NCBI RefSeq assembly: GCF_007565055.1
Contig: NC_044561.1
Location: forward strand, 28,676,114 to 28,740,113
DNA: 64,000 nucleotides
Direction: 5' to 3'
Origin: Rhinopithecus roxellana
Lineage: Eukaryota > Chordata > Mammalia > Primates > Cercopithecidae
This document shows positions 23,462 to 33,862 of the stretch, piece by piece. The notes beneath the pieces are model-generated. The model saw only the letters and a program-made list of their open reading frames with translations, was not told the DNA's origin and searched no databases. The position numbers were made by a program, and so were the translations under genes. Position 1 is the stretch's first letter. Every line of letters starts with the position of its first letter.

Positions 23462-23775
23462 TTGGTTTTATTTATTTATTTATTTATTTTGAGACGGAGT
23501 CTCGCTCTGTCGCCCAGGCTGGAGTGGAGTGCAGTGGTGTGATCTCAGCTCACTGCAAGCTCCGCCTCCCGGGTTCATGCCATTCTCCCGCCTCAGCCTC
23601 CGAGTAGCTGGGACTACAGGCGCCCGCCACCATGCCCGGCTAATTTTTCGTATTTTTAGTAGAGACAGGGTTTCACCGTGTTAGCCAGGATGGTCTCGAT
23701 CTCCTGACCTCGTGATCCGCCCGCCTCGGCCTCCCAAAGTGCTGGGATTACAGGCTTGAGCCACCGCGCCCGGCC
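23462..23775 (-). mobile_element. AluY
   Basis: Antisense, TTTA-type tail, 15-bp target duplication GCCACATTGGTTTTA. Confidence 0.96.
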
Positions 23776-23980
23776 GCCACATTGGTTTTAAAGGAAAGAG
23801 AAAAGGCCCTTTCCCTTTAACTTCTAGGGACCAACTCAGGGAAGTCAAAATTTGCTCAAGACCAAGAGGAACCAACCAAGTAGAAAGATAATCCCTTCTG
23901 CAATAGTCCTATATGCTGAAGGTTAGTTTTGTTTTATGGTTTCAGGGATAAGAGATGTGTGTGTGTGTATATATATATAT

Positions 23981-24284
23981 ATTTTTTATTTTTTTATTTT
24001 TTTGAGACGGAAACACACTTTGCTGCCCAGGCTGTAGTGTAGTGGCGTGATCTCAGCTTACTGCAACCTCTGCCTCCTGGGTTCAAGTGATTCTCCTGCC
24101 TCAGCCTCCCGAGTAGCTGGCATTACAGGCGGCCACCAGCATACCTGGCTGATTTTTGTATTTTTAGTAGAGATGGGGTTTTACCATGTTGGTTAGGCTG
24201 GTCTTGAACTGCTGACCTCAGGCGATCCACCCGCCTCAGCTTCCCAAAGTGCCGGAATTACAGATGTGAGCCACCGCGCCCGGC
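23981..24284 (-). mobile_element. AluS-like
   Basis: Antisense, preceded by a short (TG)n(TA)n tract; target duplication AGAGATG. Confidence 0.93.
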
Positions 24285-24479
24285 CAGAGATGGTATATTT
24301 TTAAACCTCTCTCCTTGAGCTTTCTTGTTCAGTTTTTAGATTAAGCCAACAGTATCGTCTTTTGCCAGAGCAGACAAGTTCTGAACGTACTTTGGCTTCT
24401 TCAAAGTCTGATGAAAAACAACAACAACAGAGGGGAACAGGGTCAACCACAGAGTTTTAAAATGAGGCCACTCCAAGTT

Positions 24480-25500
24480 CAAATGATCCTCGCTCTAGAA
24501 AGTTACGAGAAATGGGAGACATCAGCACGTTCTGATGAGAGTCATGTAGAAATACGGCACTCATGAAAAAGGAAGAGTATGCTATCAAAAGAGACATTCA
24601 GAGAACAAGAACTTTTCTAGGGAATTACACAACCAATTGCAAACCTAATAGAAGGGTTGGAAGATAATGGCCCCAATCTCACAGAAAGTAGAGTGAAAAC
24701 AGATGGAACATGGGAGAAGCAAGAGAAGTAAGAGAGGACCAGTCCCGGAGGCAAACTCATCCAAGTAACAAGAGCTCCAAAGAGCAGGAAGCAAGAACAC
24801 GGAGCAGGGGAAACCACCAACCAATGCATTCAAGATAATTTCTCAGAAACGATGGGCATGAATTTCCAGGTTGCAAGGGCCCACCAGGGACTCAACAGAA
24901 TGGATGAATACACACACACAGATGGTCACTCACTGGGAAATTCCAGATGATGCTGGAGACAAAGAGAAGATCCTACAAGCTTTCTGAGAGGGAAAAACAT
25001 GTTGCACACAAAGGATCCAATAGAAAACTTTTTTATTTTTATTTTTTTGAGATGGAGTCTTGCTCTGTCACGTAGGCTGGAGTACAGTGACATAATCTCA
25101 GCTCACTGCAACCTCCGCCTCTCAGGTTCAAGCAATTCTCATGCCTCAGCCTCCCTAGTAGCTGGGACTACAGGCATGCACCACCACACCTGGCTAATTT
25201 TTATATTTTTTGTAGAGAAGGGGTTTCACCATATTGGCCAGGCTGGTCTTGAACTCCTGACCTCAGGTAACCCACCTGCCTCAGCCTCCCAAATTGCTGA
25301 GATTACAGGTGAGAGCCACCGTGCCTGGCCAAATAGAATACTTTTGAATTTCCCAACAGCAACATAGGAAGTGAAAGACAACAGTTGGAAACCTTCTAAA
25401 TGTGAGAGGAAACTGGCTTCTGACCCCATAGACCTATATTCAGAGAGGCCCTCCATTAGGTGCAAGGGTAGCAAAGCTCCTGTTTTCCCCATTAGCGTAA
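24480..25500 (+). mobile_element. HAL1/L1M-like fragment, split by an Alu
   Basis: 'gacaaagagaagatcctaca', 'aaacatgttgcacacaaagg' and 'caacagcaacataggaagtg' follow the order of the HAL1/L1M ORF1-region text. Diverged, no open frame. Confidence 0.6.
25028..25329 (-). mobile_element. AluS-like
   Basis: Antisense; near-identical flanks AATAGAAAACTTTT and AATAGAATACTTTT. Confidence 0.95.
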
Positions 25501-25629
25501 CTAAAAGATAACTGTGTCTCTCTCTCTGAGATTCTGGACTCCGTCTCCCCATGGTACTCGGTACTTCTCTCCTATTGTGGTAATTATTGGTGAACATGGT
25601 TTCTTACGATGTTTTAGAAGGTAACTCAT

Positions 25630-25958
25630 GGCACCTTTTTTGTTTTGTTTTGTTTTGTTTTGTTTTGTTTTTGAGATGGAGTCTCGCTCTGTCGCCCAGG
25701 CTGGAGTGCAGTGGCCCGATCTTGGCTCACTGCAAGCTCCGCCTCCCGGGTTCACGGCATTCTCCTGCCTCAGCCTCCCGAGTAGCTGGGACCACAGGCG
25801 CCCGCCACCTCGCCCGGCTAGTTTTGTTTTGTATTTTTTTAGTAGAGACGGGGTTTCACAGTGTTAGCCAGGATGGCCTCGATCTCCTGACCTCGTGATC
25901 CACCCGCCTCGGCCTCCCAAAGTGCTGGGATTACAGACGTGAGCCACCGCGCCCAGCC
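25630..25958 (-). mobile_element. AluY
   Basis: Antisense, tail of GTTTT units, target duplication CTCATGGCACCTTTT. Confidence 0.96.
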
Positions 25959-26117
25959 TCATGGCACCTTTTCTAGACATCCAACTTGCAGTGGTGTGTT
26001 ACAGGTTGCTTGTATTTAATTTGCACTACAATATTATTGTTATATAACAAGCAAGTCATCATCAAATCATCTTCAGCCATTTTTCAGCTCCAACCCTGCA
26101 ATAAATTAGAGATATTG

Positions 26118-26390
26118 ATAATGATAGTGGTGCCAGCTAACACTTTTTGAGCCCTTATCATATGCCAGGAACTGTCATAAATAAGCACCTAATGCACATT
26201 AACTCACTTCCTAGTAACAGCAATCCCATGAAGCAGGCATTACCATTATGTTTACTTTACAGATGAGAAAACTGAAGCACAGACAGGTTACCACAACATG
26301 CCCTGGGGCACAGAACCACCGGAACCAGGTTTTGATCTCAGGCAGCAAGCCTCTAGTTTCTGCTTCTAACTACCACGTTATAATCCTCTG
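26118..26390 (+). mobile_element. MIR, near full length
   Basis: 'ttgagcccttatcatatgcc', 'cagatgagaaaactgaagca' and 'ggttttgatctcaggcagc' follow the MIR consensus from head to tail. Confidence 0.88.
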
Positions 26391-26486
26391 TGTGGTTTAC
26401 TGTATGTCATCTCCCAGTGTGAACATTTCTCACATTTCTCAACTTTACATCCAACCGTCAATGATCTAGACATGTGATAATTTAGC

Positions 26487-26787
26487 TTTTTTTTTTTTTT
26501 TTTTTGAGACAGGGTTTCACTCTTTCACTTAGGCTGGAGGGCCATGGTGCAATCACAGCTCAATGCAATGTCGACCTCACAGGCTCAGGTGATCCTCCCA
26601 CCTCAGCCTCCCGGGTAACTGGGACCACAGGCACACACCACCATGCCCGGCTAATTTTTCTATTTTTTGTATAGACAGGGTTTCACTGTGCTGCCCAGGC
26701 TGGTCTCAAACTCCTGAACTCAAGTGATCTGCCCTCCTTGGCCCCGCAAAGTGCTGGGACCACAGGCGTGAACCATTGCGCCTGACA
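26487..26787 (-). mobile_element. AluJ/S-like
   Basis: Antisense, full length, diverged. Confidence 0.92.
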
Positions 26788-27201
26788 CGATAATCCAGAT
26801 TCTGAATTACCCACAAGTTGTTTTTCCTTCCCAGTTTATCTGTGTTGAGTAGATGCTCCTCTCAGTGAATATAACTCTCTGTTGGAGTCTTTAGTAAAGT
26901 TTAGAGATGAGGGAAAATGTAGTATTATTCTAATGTGTTTTTAAAGCAAAGACTAGAAGTTTAAACTAATGACAAATTGAAATGTGAGGATTTCCTGAAC
27001 TCTTGCTGCTCATGCTGCTAAACGAGTGTGTGTTCAGTGGAGAATTACCTGTCTACTCATTTAGCAGATGGAGTCATTTCTGTAAGCATCGCCGCATTGG
27101 GGCACCAGAGTCTGGATCCTCAGATGAGGATCTCAGAGCCAAGGCCCCAGTTCTAGTGCTTATTCCAAGCCAACTTTTTTCATTTAAAAAACAGCTTTAT
27201 G
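26788..27201. other. Non-repeat intronic sequence
   Basis: Nothing recognised. Confidence 0.5.
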
Positions 27202-27498
27202 GGCCCAGTGCGGTGGCTCATGCCTGTAATCCCAACACTTTGGGAGGTCAAGGTGGGTGAATCACCTGAGGTCAGGAGTTCGAGACCAGACTGGCTATCA
27301 CGGTGGAACCCCGTCTTTACTAAAAATACAAAAATTAGCTGGGCATGGTGGCGTATGCCTGTAGTCTCAGCTACTTGGTAGGCTGAGGCACGAGAATCAC
27401 TTGAACCCAGGAGGCAGAGGTTGCAGTGAGCTGAGATTGTGCCACTGCGCTCCAGCCTGGACGACTGAGCAAGAAAATAAAAATAAAACAACAAAAGA
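27202..27498 (+). mobile_element. AluS-like
   Basis: Full-length; target duplication AACAGCTTTA. Confidence 0.94.
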
Positions 27499-28108
27499 AA
27501 CAGCTTTACGGACATGTAACTAGCATACAATAATCTGTACATATTTAAAGTGTACAAATTTGATTTTTTTATGGCCATATGTATAAACCTGTGAAACCAC
27601 CATCACAGCCAAGACAGTACACAGACCTATCATCCTCAAAGTGCTCCTGTGCCTGTCTAATCTCTCCCTCTTGCCCCTCCATGCCCACTGTCAGTGGTCT
27701 GCTTCCTGTCATTACATATTAGTTTGTATATAAATAGAATAGTTTGTATATATAAATAGTTTTATATAAATAGAATCAAGCAGTATGTATTATACTTGTT
27801 TATCCTGGCTTCTTTCACTTCTCACAATTATTTCAGCATTCATCCATGTTGTTATGGGTATTCATAGGTCATTCCTTTTTATTGCAAAGTAATACTCCAT
27901 TGTATAGATAACCACAGTTTGAGAATGTATTCACCTATTAATGGCATCTGAATTGTTTCCCAGTCTGGGCTATTATAAATAAAGCAGTTATAGACATTCA
28001 GGACTAGGTTCTGTATGGAATATATGCTTTCTTTTTTCTTGGCCAAATACTTAGGAGTGGGATTGCCAGATCTCACAGTAGGCATTTGTTTAACTTTATA
28101 AGAAACAT

Positions 28109-28412
28109 GGCCGGGCGCGGTGGCTCAAGCCTGTAATCCCAGCACTTTGGGAGGCCGAGACGGGTGGATCACGAGGTCAGGAGATCGAGACCATCCTGGC
28201 TAACACGGTGAAACCCCGTCTCTACTAAAAATACAAAAACTAGCCGGGCGAAGTGGCGGGCGCCTGTGGTCCCAGCTACTCGGGAGGCTGAGGCAGGAGA
28301 ATGGCGTAAACCCGGGAGGCGGAGCTTGCAGTGAGCTGAGATCCGGCCACTGCACTCCAGCCCCGGCGACAGAGTGAGACTCTGCCTCAAAAAAAAAAAA
28401 AAAAAAAAAAAA
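28109..28412 (+). mobile_element. AluY, cercopithecoid type
   Basis: Low divergence; AAGAAAC repeated on both sides. Confidence 0.95.
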
Positions 28413-28656
28413 GAAACTGCCTGCTGGGCATGGTGGTTCACGCCTGGAATCCCAGCACTTTGGGAGGCTGAGGTGGGCGGATTGTCTGAGGTCAGGAGTT
28501 CAAGACCAGCCTGGCCAACGTGGCAAAACCCCATCTCTACTAAAAGTTAAAAAAAAAAAATTAGCCAGGTGTGGTGGTACACACTTGTAGTCCCAGCTAC
28601 TCAGGAAGCTGAGGCAGGAGAATCACTTGATCCCGGTGAAGTAGAACAGGCTTTTC

Positions 28657-29058
28657 CTAATTTTCCTGTGGCTTTTTCTTTCCACCTGAGGTGTCTGGTG
28701 AAGGGGGCCCTCTAACTACCTTAGGTTCGGCTCGGGTCACTAGAGTCTTACAGTAAGTTGCCAGACAAGGCTGGAACCATTTGGGGCATGTTTGGACTGC
28801 GATCATCCAGGAACTGATGTATGGGAACTGATCTGGATGCCCAGGCTGTCCTCCAACTGTGGTCACTACCCTAAATACATGGCCAATCATTTCCCTATCT
28901 ATTGTCCCCTTGGCTGGCCAGCCGACATTAAAAGAAGGCCATTCCACTTCACACAGAACCCTCAATCTTTGGGGGGACAACTTAATTCCATAATCCCCAG
29001 CAAAACCTTTCTTAAAATTCTTTAACATGCACTCCAGTTTCGATGCTTTTCCTCCCAT
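28657..29058 (-). pseudogene. gag: Retroviral gag matrix (MA) fragment, open but truncated
   Basis: An open frame of 133 codons starts MGGKAS, giving a Gly2 N-myristoylation signal as expected for gag matrix. It includes EWPSFNVGWP and GHPDQFPYISSW at about residues 50-60 and 80-91, motifs characteristic of gammaretroviral matrix proteins that coat the inner viral membrane. The frame ends ...SPDTSGGKKKPQEN and then a stop, near where the proline-rich p12 region should start. Capsid and nucleocapsid are missing, so it cannot build a particle. A start seven codons upstream (29079) is in frame, but MGG is the more likely start because of myristoylation. The 133-codon opening suggests modest age or chance survival. 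Confidence 0.85.
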
Positions 29059-29465
29059 CCCACCCTTTGCGATGCACACTCACACTCACTTTCGTTCCAG
29101 ACTGACCAGACTGGGTCCTAGTATGGGAGTTTCAGGTGTTGCTTAGCTAGGGAGAGTACCTTACTCCCGCCACAGACTGCTGCAGCCATGGGGCAGCTCC
29201 TGTCAGCCGTATGCGATGCCCTAGTTCTGGTCAATCCCACACTTGCCTCAAAGCACACAGTCCATGCTAAGAGATCTGTCTCCCCATGTCACGCCCCATA
29301 TTGGTCCCTCCCAGAACCATCTCTTTCACACTCTTTCACACACCTCACTGCTCCCAGTTCCCAATCCTTAGTCAAGGCAGCAAGCCACTCTTGCCACTTT
29401 TGGTTTCTTTCCTGACCACCTTAGCAAGCCATTCTCACGTCCTGCATTGGCTAAGGTGTAAGTTT

Positions 29466-29650
29466 CATCCGAATCAGTTAGCCACTCTCACTGTCCCCAG
29501 CCCCTCTGGGTCGAGGCAACATGGCGAAACCCTGTCATCCGAATAAGTGAGCTACTCTCACTGTCCCCAGCCCCTCTGGGTCTAGGCAACGTGGCGAAAC
29601 CCTGTCATCCAAATTGGTGAGCTACTCTCGCCATCCCCAGCCCCTGCTGG
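29466..29650 (-). repeat. 70-bp tandem repeat in the retroviral leader
   Basis: On the plus strand, units begin with 'catcc' at 29466, 29536 and 29606, an exact 70-bp period. Units 1 and 2 are nearly identical; the third is partial. Each of the first two contains a stretch matching an Alu core (ggcaacatggcgaaaccc and flanking bases). The repeat sits between the primer-binding site and gag, where packaging signals normally lie. Confidence 0.85.
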
Positions 29651-29828
29651 AACCATCCTGCAACCCCTTTATAGGTTCCATTTCGCCGTCTGGGAAAGAC
29701 ACCAGGACGCGGGAAAGCCGATCTCCTTTCTGGGCTGAAGTCCTCCTGTTGGTACCAAAGTCCCAGTCCTCCCTCGACCTGGGGCTCCAGTCCCACAGGC
29801 AAGGCAGACAGAAAATCTGCCATCTCCA

Positions 29829-29846
29829 ATCCTGGACGAGCCCCCA
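29829..29846 (-). other. Retroviral primer-binding site, tRNA-Pro type
   Basis: The minus strand reads TGGGGGCTCGTCCAGGAT, which differs at one position from the standard proline-tRNA primer-binding site used by murine-leukaemia-like viruses. It lies five bases past the LTR end. Confidence 0.85.
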
Positions 29847-29851
29847 GAAAA

Positions 29852-30364
29852 TGTAGTGGGAAATCAGAGAACTAGAACGATCGATGGGGTTCAGGAGGAT
29901 TTAGTTAAGGTGTACACTGGCTCAGTGGACTTGCATCCAGAAAATCCGAGCACCAAACAAAGAAGGCAAGTGCCTTTTATGCATCTTGAGGCGGTAAATA
30001 TGTGAGGCAGGAAGCAAGCATACAGAAGTGAGAATAAAGGCCATTACCATCTTGTGATATTCTTCTGACATGCCTTACATCTTAAGAAAAACACGTTTTG
30101 CAGCTTAAGCTTATCTGCCTTGTGAACTTGCAGCTGTGTGGGAAAAACAGGAATTTACAGAATTTACAAAATATGTGGAGGTTAGATAAGGTTAATGTTT
30201 CACACAAGGAAAATTAATATTCTTTCTTAAGTCTAACTTCAGTCAGGGGGTGGTTACTTAAAACCTTTCAGTCTGGGCCTAAACAGCATTCTTATTAAAG
30301 AAACTATCATTATTTCTATTACTATTAATGCTATTGTTACCTTAATTATCATTTTTCTACTTCA
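29852..30364 (-). repeat. 5' LTR of the provirus remnant
   Basis: The LTR runs from TGAAGTAGAAAA to TTTCCCACTACA, ends that are imperfect inverted repeats (about 9 of 12 positions). It is followed by 5 bases and then the primer-binding site. A TATA-like GCATAAAAGGCA lies at 29971-29982 (minus strand), leaving about 120 bp for R-U5, plausible for a class I LTR. No polyadenylation signal was assigned. Confidence 0.78.
29971..29982 (-). promoter_or_regulatory. TATA-like box in the LTR
   Basis: The minus strand reads GCATAAAAGGCA about 120 bp before the LTR 3' edge, the usual place for a retroviral core promoter. Activity is unknown. Confidence 0.45.
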
Positions 30365-31282
30365 CTGGGAGGCAGAGGTTGCAGTGAGCTGAGATCCGGC
30401 CACTGCACTCCAGCCTGGAAGACAGAGCAAGACTCCATCTCAAAAAAAAAAAAAAAAAAAGAAAGAAAGAAAGAAGGAAACTGCCAACCTGTTTTTCAAT
30501 GTGTTTGTATCATTTTACCTTCCTATCAGCAGGGATGAGAGTTCTAGTTCCTGCACCTCATGGCTAATGTTTGGTATGGTCAACCTTTCTAATTTTGACC
30601 ATTCACATGGGCATGTAGCGGTATCATACCACCACTGTGTAAGTTGTAGAACATTAGCATGGGGACTGCAGGTTTCATCTGCATTGCCCTGATGACTGAT
30701 AACATTGAGAATTTTTCACATGCTTATTTGCTATTCATCTATCTTCTTTGATGATCTGCTTGTTCAGATCTCTTGCCCATTTTTAAAACTGGGTTATTTC
30801 CTTCCAGGTGAGTTTTGAGACTTCTGTCTGTCTTCCAGCTACAATACCTTGATCAGGCAAATGCTTTTCGAATATTTCTTCCCAATGAGTAACTTGTGTT
30901 TTCATTCTCCTAAAACTGTCTTTTAAACAGTAAAAGTTTCATTTTGATGAAGTTCAATTTATTGATTTTTTTTCTTTATACATAGATTGTGTTCTTGGTG
31001 TCATATCTATGAAATCTTTGCCTAACCCAAGGTCACAAAGATTTTTCTCCTGTGTTTTCTTCTAGAAGTTTTATAATTTTACGTTTTACCTTTAGATCTC
31101 TGATCTATTTTGAGTTAATTTTTGTGTACGACATGAGGCATGGGTCAAAGTTCATTTTGGGCACATGGATAACCAATTGTACCAGCACCATTTATTGAAA
31201 AGACTGTCCTTTCTCTACCAAATTGTCTTTGTACCTGTGTCAAAATCCAGTTGTTTTTTTAAGTAAGAAATGAATGTGGGGT

Positions 31283-31596
31283 GGCCGGGTGCAGTGGCTC
31301 ATGCCTATAATCCCAGCACTTTGGGAGGCCGAGATGGGCAGATCACGAGGTCAGGAGATTGAGACCGTCCTGGCTAACACTGTGAAACTCTGACTCTACT
31401 GAAAAAAATACAAAGAAAATTAGCCAGGTGTGGTGGCAGGCACCTGTAGTCCCAGCCTACTTGGGAGGCTGAGGCAGGAGAATGGCGTGAATCTGGGAGG
31501 CGGAGCTTGTAGTGAGCCGAGATCAAGCTGCTGCACTCCAGCCTGGGCGACAGAGCGAGACTCCGTCTCAAAAAAAAAAAAAAAAAAAAAAAAAAA
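31283..31596 (+). mobile_element. AluY
   Basis: Full-length, A-tail of about 27; target duplication ATGTGGG. Confidence 0.95.
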
Positions 31597-31754
31597 TGTG
31601 GGATTTAATCAAATGCTTTTTCTGCATCTACTAAGATGATCATATGGTTTTTCTTTTTCATCCTGTTAACATGGTGAGTTACATTAATTTTTGATTATCA
31701 AGCCATTTGGCATTTCCTGGGATGAACCCTACTGGTTATGTGTAATATTTGCTG

Positions 31755-31990
31755 TACTTTGAATGTGTCCCCCACATTTCATGTGCTGGAAACTTAGTTT
31801 CCAAATTCACATGTTGACAGCATTTGAAGGTAGCCTTTGGGAGAATTATAAGATCATCAGGGTGGGGTCCCCATGATAGGACTGGTGACTTTATAAGAAG
31901 AGGAAGCCCTGACCTGACAGGCTCTTTGCCTTGCTTCACGTCACGATCCAGCAGGAAGGCCCTAACCGGATGCCAGTACCATGCTCTCGG
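31755..31990 (+). mobile_element. MLT1-type MaLR LTR, 5' part
   Basis: 'tttgaatgtgtcccccacat', 'gtgctggaaacttagtttcc' and 'gcaggaaggccctaaccgg' follow MLT1-group LTRs. Confidence 0.7.
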
Positions 31991-31992
31991 AC

Positions 31993-32165
31993 TCATTAGG
32001 TACATACCTGAGATTCCGATCTATCTCACTGTATATACCTCTGAGATTCTGATCTATCTCACTGTGTATACACCCGAGCTTCTGATCTATCTCATTGGTA
32101 CATACCTGATAATCTGATATGGCTTCTTGTGTTTATGCCCAAGATTCTGATATACCTTCCTCTCC
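31993..32165 (+). repeat. Decayed 33-bp minisatellite, block 1
   Basis: Five units of about 33 bp of the form cctgagattctgatctat + ctcactgtgtataca, starting at 32007. Confidence 0.85.
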
Positions 32166-32840
32166 TAACAAACACTCAAATTCCTGCACTGTTCCTGGCT
32201 CTGTGTGAGCACCAGGCACCCTTCTTGGCTGGCACAAGTGCTGGGCACTGTTCCTTCTAACCTTCTCAGATGCTTCTTTTCCTGGCCTCAAGTAGTTCTG
32301 CTCATATGCACGCACCAAGCAGTACTTTGGTAGATCTCTGAAGTCCCTCTGTATATGGTTTGCACCTCTAATACTTTGCCTTGGATAATCTACACACCAT
32401 GGTCTCCCTGGACTCTCAGCTCTATTTTGTCAGCTGAAGAAGTCTGCCAAGATCTGCCTCAGTTTCCCCTCTCCCTGCACTGCAGCCTGGAAACTCTCAA
32501 GCCACTCCTCTCACCTTGTTTGTCTTACAACCATCAGTGCCCTTCACTGCCTGATGTCCAGCATCTTGAAGAACATTGTTTCATGTCTTTGTATGCAGGT
32601 TTGGTTGTCTCAGATGAGAAGATAAGTCATTGCCTGTTATTCTATCCTGGATGAGGGAGTCTGTAATTTCTATAGGCATAATAAATTGGTTACAAGGCCA
32701 CAGACAGTATATTTCTTAATCGTTTAAAACTCATGTCACCTTCTGACAGATAGAAGGATTTCATGTTTTCATTTAATATTGTTTTAAATTTCAAAGCAGA
32801 TGAACTGTTAGACTATACTTTTGAAATCTACCACCTCCTT
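32166..32840. other. Non-repeat sequence between minisatellite blocks
   Basis: Nothing recognised. The first part (to ~32210) still resembles the sequence after block 2. Confidence 0.5.
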
Positions 32841-33257
32841 ACGAGTCCTAAAATGCCTCTTTGGGTATGTGCCTGAGGTTCTGATACAGCTCCTTGGCTA
32901 TATGCCCTGGACTGTGATAGACCTCCTTAGATCTATACCCAAAATTCTGCTATACCTCCCTGGGTATAAACCTGAGATCCTGATATAAATCCTTAGCTAG
33001 ATACTTAAAGCCCTAATATGCCTTCTTGAGTACGTACCTGAGACTCTGCTATACCTCTTTGGGTAAATACCCAAGATTCTGATATACCTCACTGGTTACA
33101 CACCTGAGGTTCTCATCTGTCTCACTGGGTACACACCTGTGGTTCTGACCTGTCTCACTGGGTACATGCCTGAGGTTCTGATCTATCTCATTGGTGTACA
33201 CCTGAGGTTCTGATATGGCTCCTTAGTTTATGCCCAAGATTCTGATATACTGCTCTC
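32841..33257 (+). repeat. Decayed 33-bp minisatellite, block 2
   Basis: About 12 units starting at 32872, each opening with cctgag or cccaag + attctgat and ending with gggtacaca-like text. Units differ at many positions, so the array is old. Confidence 0.88.
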
Positions 33258-33378
33258 TCTTCATAAAAACTCAAATCCCTGCTGCAACTCAATACTGGGA
33301 TGTATTCCAAAACTAAGACTATATAAGACTGTTTGAAGTTCACTTTGAATCTTGGAGGATATGATACTATATATATAT

Positions 33379-33494
33379 ATTTTTTTTGAGGTGGAGTCTT
33401 GTTCTGTTGTCCCGGCTGGACTGCAGTGGCATGATCTCGGCTCACTGCAACCTCTGCCTCCCGGGTTCAAGCAATTATCCTACCTCCGCCTCCG
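33379..33494 (-). mobile_element. Alu right-arm fragment
   Basis: Antisense, stops at 'cctacctccgcctcc'. Confidence 0.9.
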
Positions 33495-33689
33495 ATACTA
33501 TCAAATTTTCACACAAAATATTGCCATCCGTCCTGACATAGACACAATGTTAGGATTAATTAATGCTCAATAAAATAGTAAAGGAAGAACTCTAATAGGC
33601 TACTAAACAGATTCTTTTTAAAAGTGTTAAAAGGATCACCTAATGATAACAGAATTCATCCACTAGGAAGACATGATGGTCCTAAATGT

Positions 33690-33862
33690 GTATGTACCTC
33701 TTATCTATGAACCAGGAAGCAAGTCCTCACCTGACACTGAATCTGCTGGCACTTTGGTCTTGAACTTCCCAGTCTCCAGAACTGTGAGAGAGAAATTTCT
33801 GTCGTTTACAAATCACCCAGTTTATGGTATTTTGTTATAGCAGCTTGAATGGACTAAGACAC
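33690..33862 (+). mobile_element. MLT1-type MaLR LTR, 3' part
   Basis: 'atctatgaaccaggaagcaa', 'ccagtctccagaactgtgag' and 'ttgttatagcagcttgaatg' are the 3' half of an MLT1-group LTR ending 'gactaagacacc'. Confidence 0.78.

Larger units (their letters stand above)
28637..30364 (-). mobile_element. Endogenous gammaretrovirus-like provirus remnant inserted in an Alu
   Basis: The remnant splits an Alu cleanly. The plus strand reads gatc-CCGG-[TGAAGTAG...CTACTTCA]-CTGG-gaggc, so CCGG/CTGG is a 4-bp target duplication (one CpG transition) and the insert has TG...CA ends. Four-base duplications are typical of gammaretroviral (class I) integration. In minus-strand order it contains an LTR of about 513 bp, a tRNA-Pro-like primer-binding site, a leader with tandem repeats and a gag matrix segment. 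It then stops about 20 bp after gag. There is no capsid, pol, env or full 3' LTR. I cannot assign it to a named family. It lies in PPARA sense orientation. Confidence 0.88.
28423..30478 (+). mobile_element. AluS-like, split by the provirus
   Basis: Alu halves 28423-28636 and 30365-30478 rejoin exactly across the insertion. The outer flanks repeat GAAACTGCC. Confidence 0.93.
27500..31755 (-). mobile_element. L1M, antisense on plus strand, interrupted by three Alus and the provirus
   Basis: Pieces 27500-28108, 30480-31282 and 31597-31755 run in order through antisense L1 3'UTR and ORF2. Examples are 'agtaatactccattgtatag', 'gggattgccagatctcac', 'tattgattttttttctttat' and 'gatgatcatatggtttttc'. 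Many stops. Confidence 0.88.

Noticed and set aside
29188..29415. Plus-strand frame starting MGQLLSAVCD, superficially like a gag start
   Set aside because: On the strand opposite to the primer-binding site and the real gag frame; no matrix motifs follow.
31993..33257. CRISPR-like regular 33-bp periodicity
   Set aside because: No distinct repeat/spacer alternation, primate context; it is a minisatellite.
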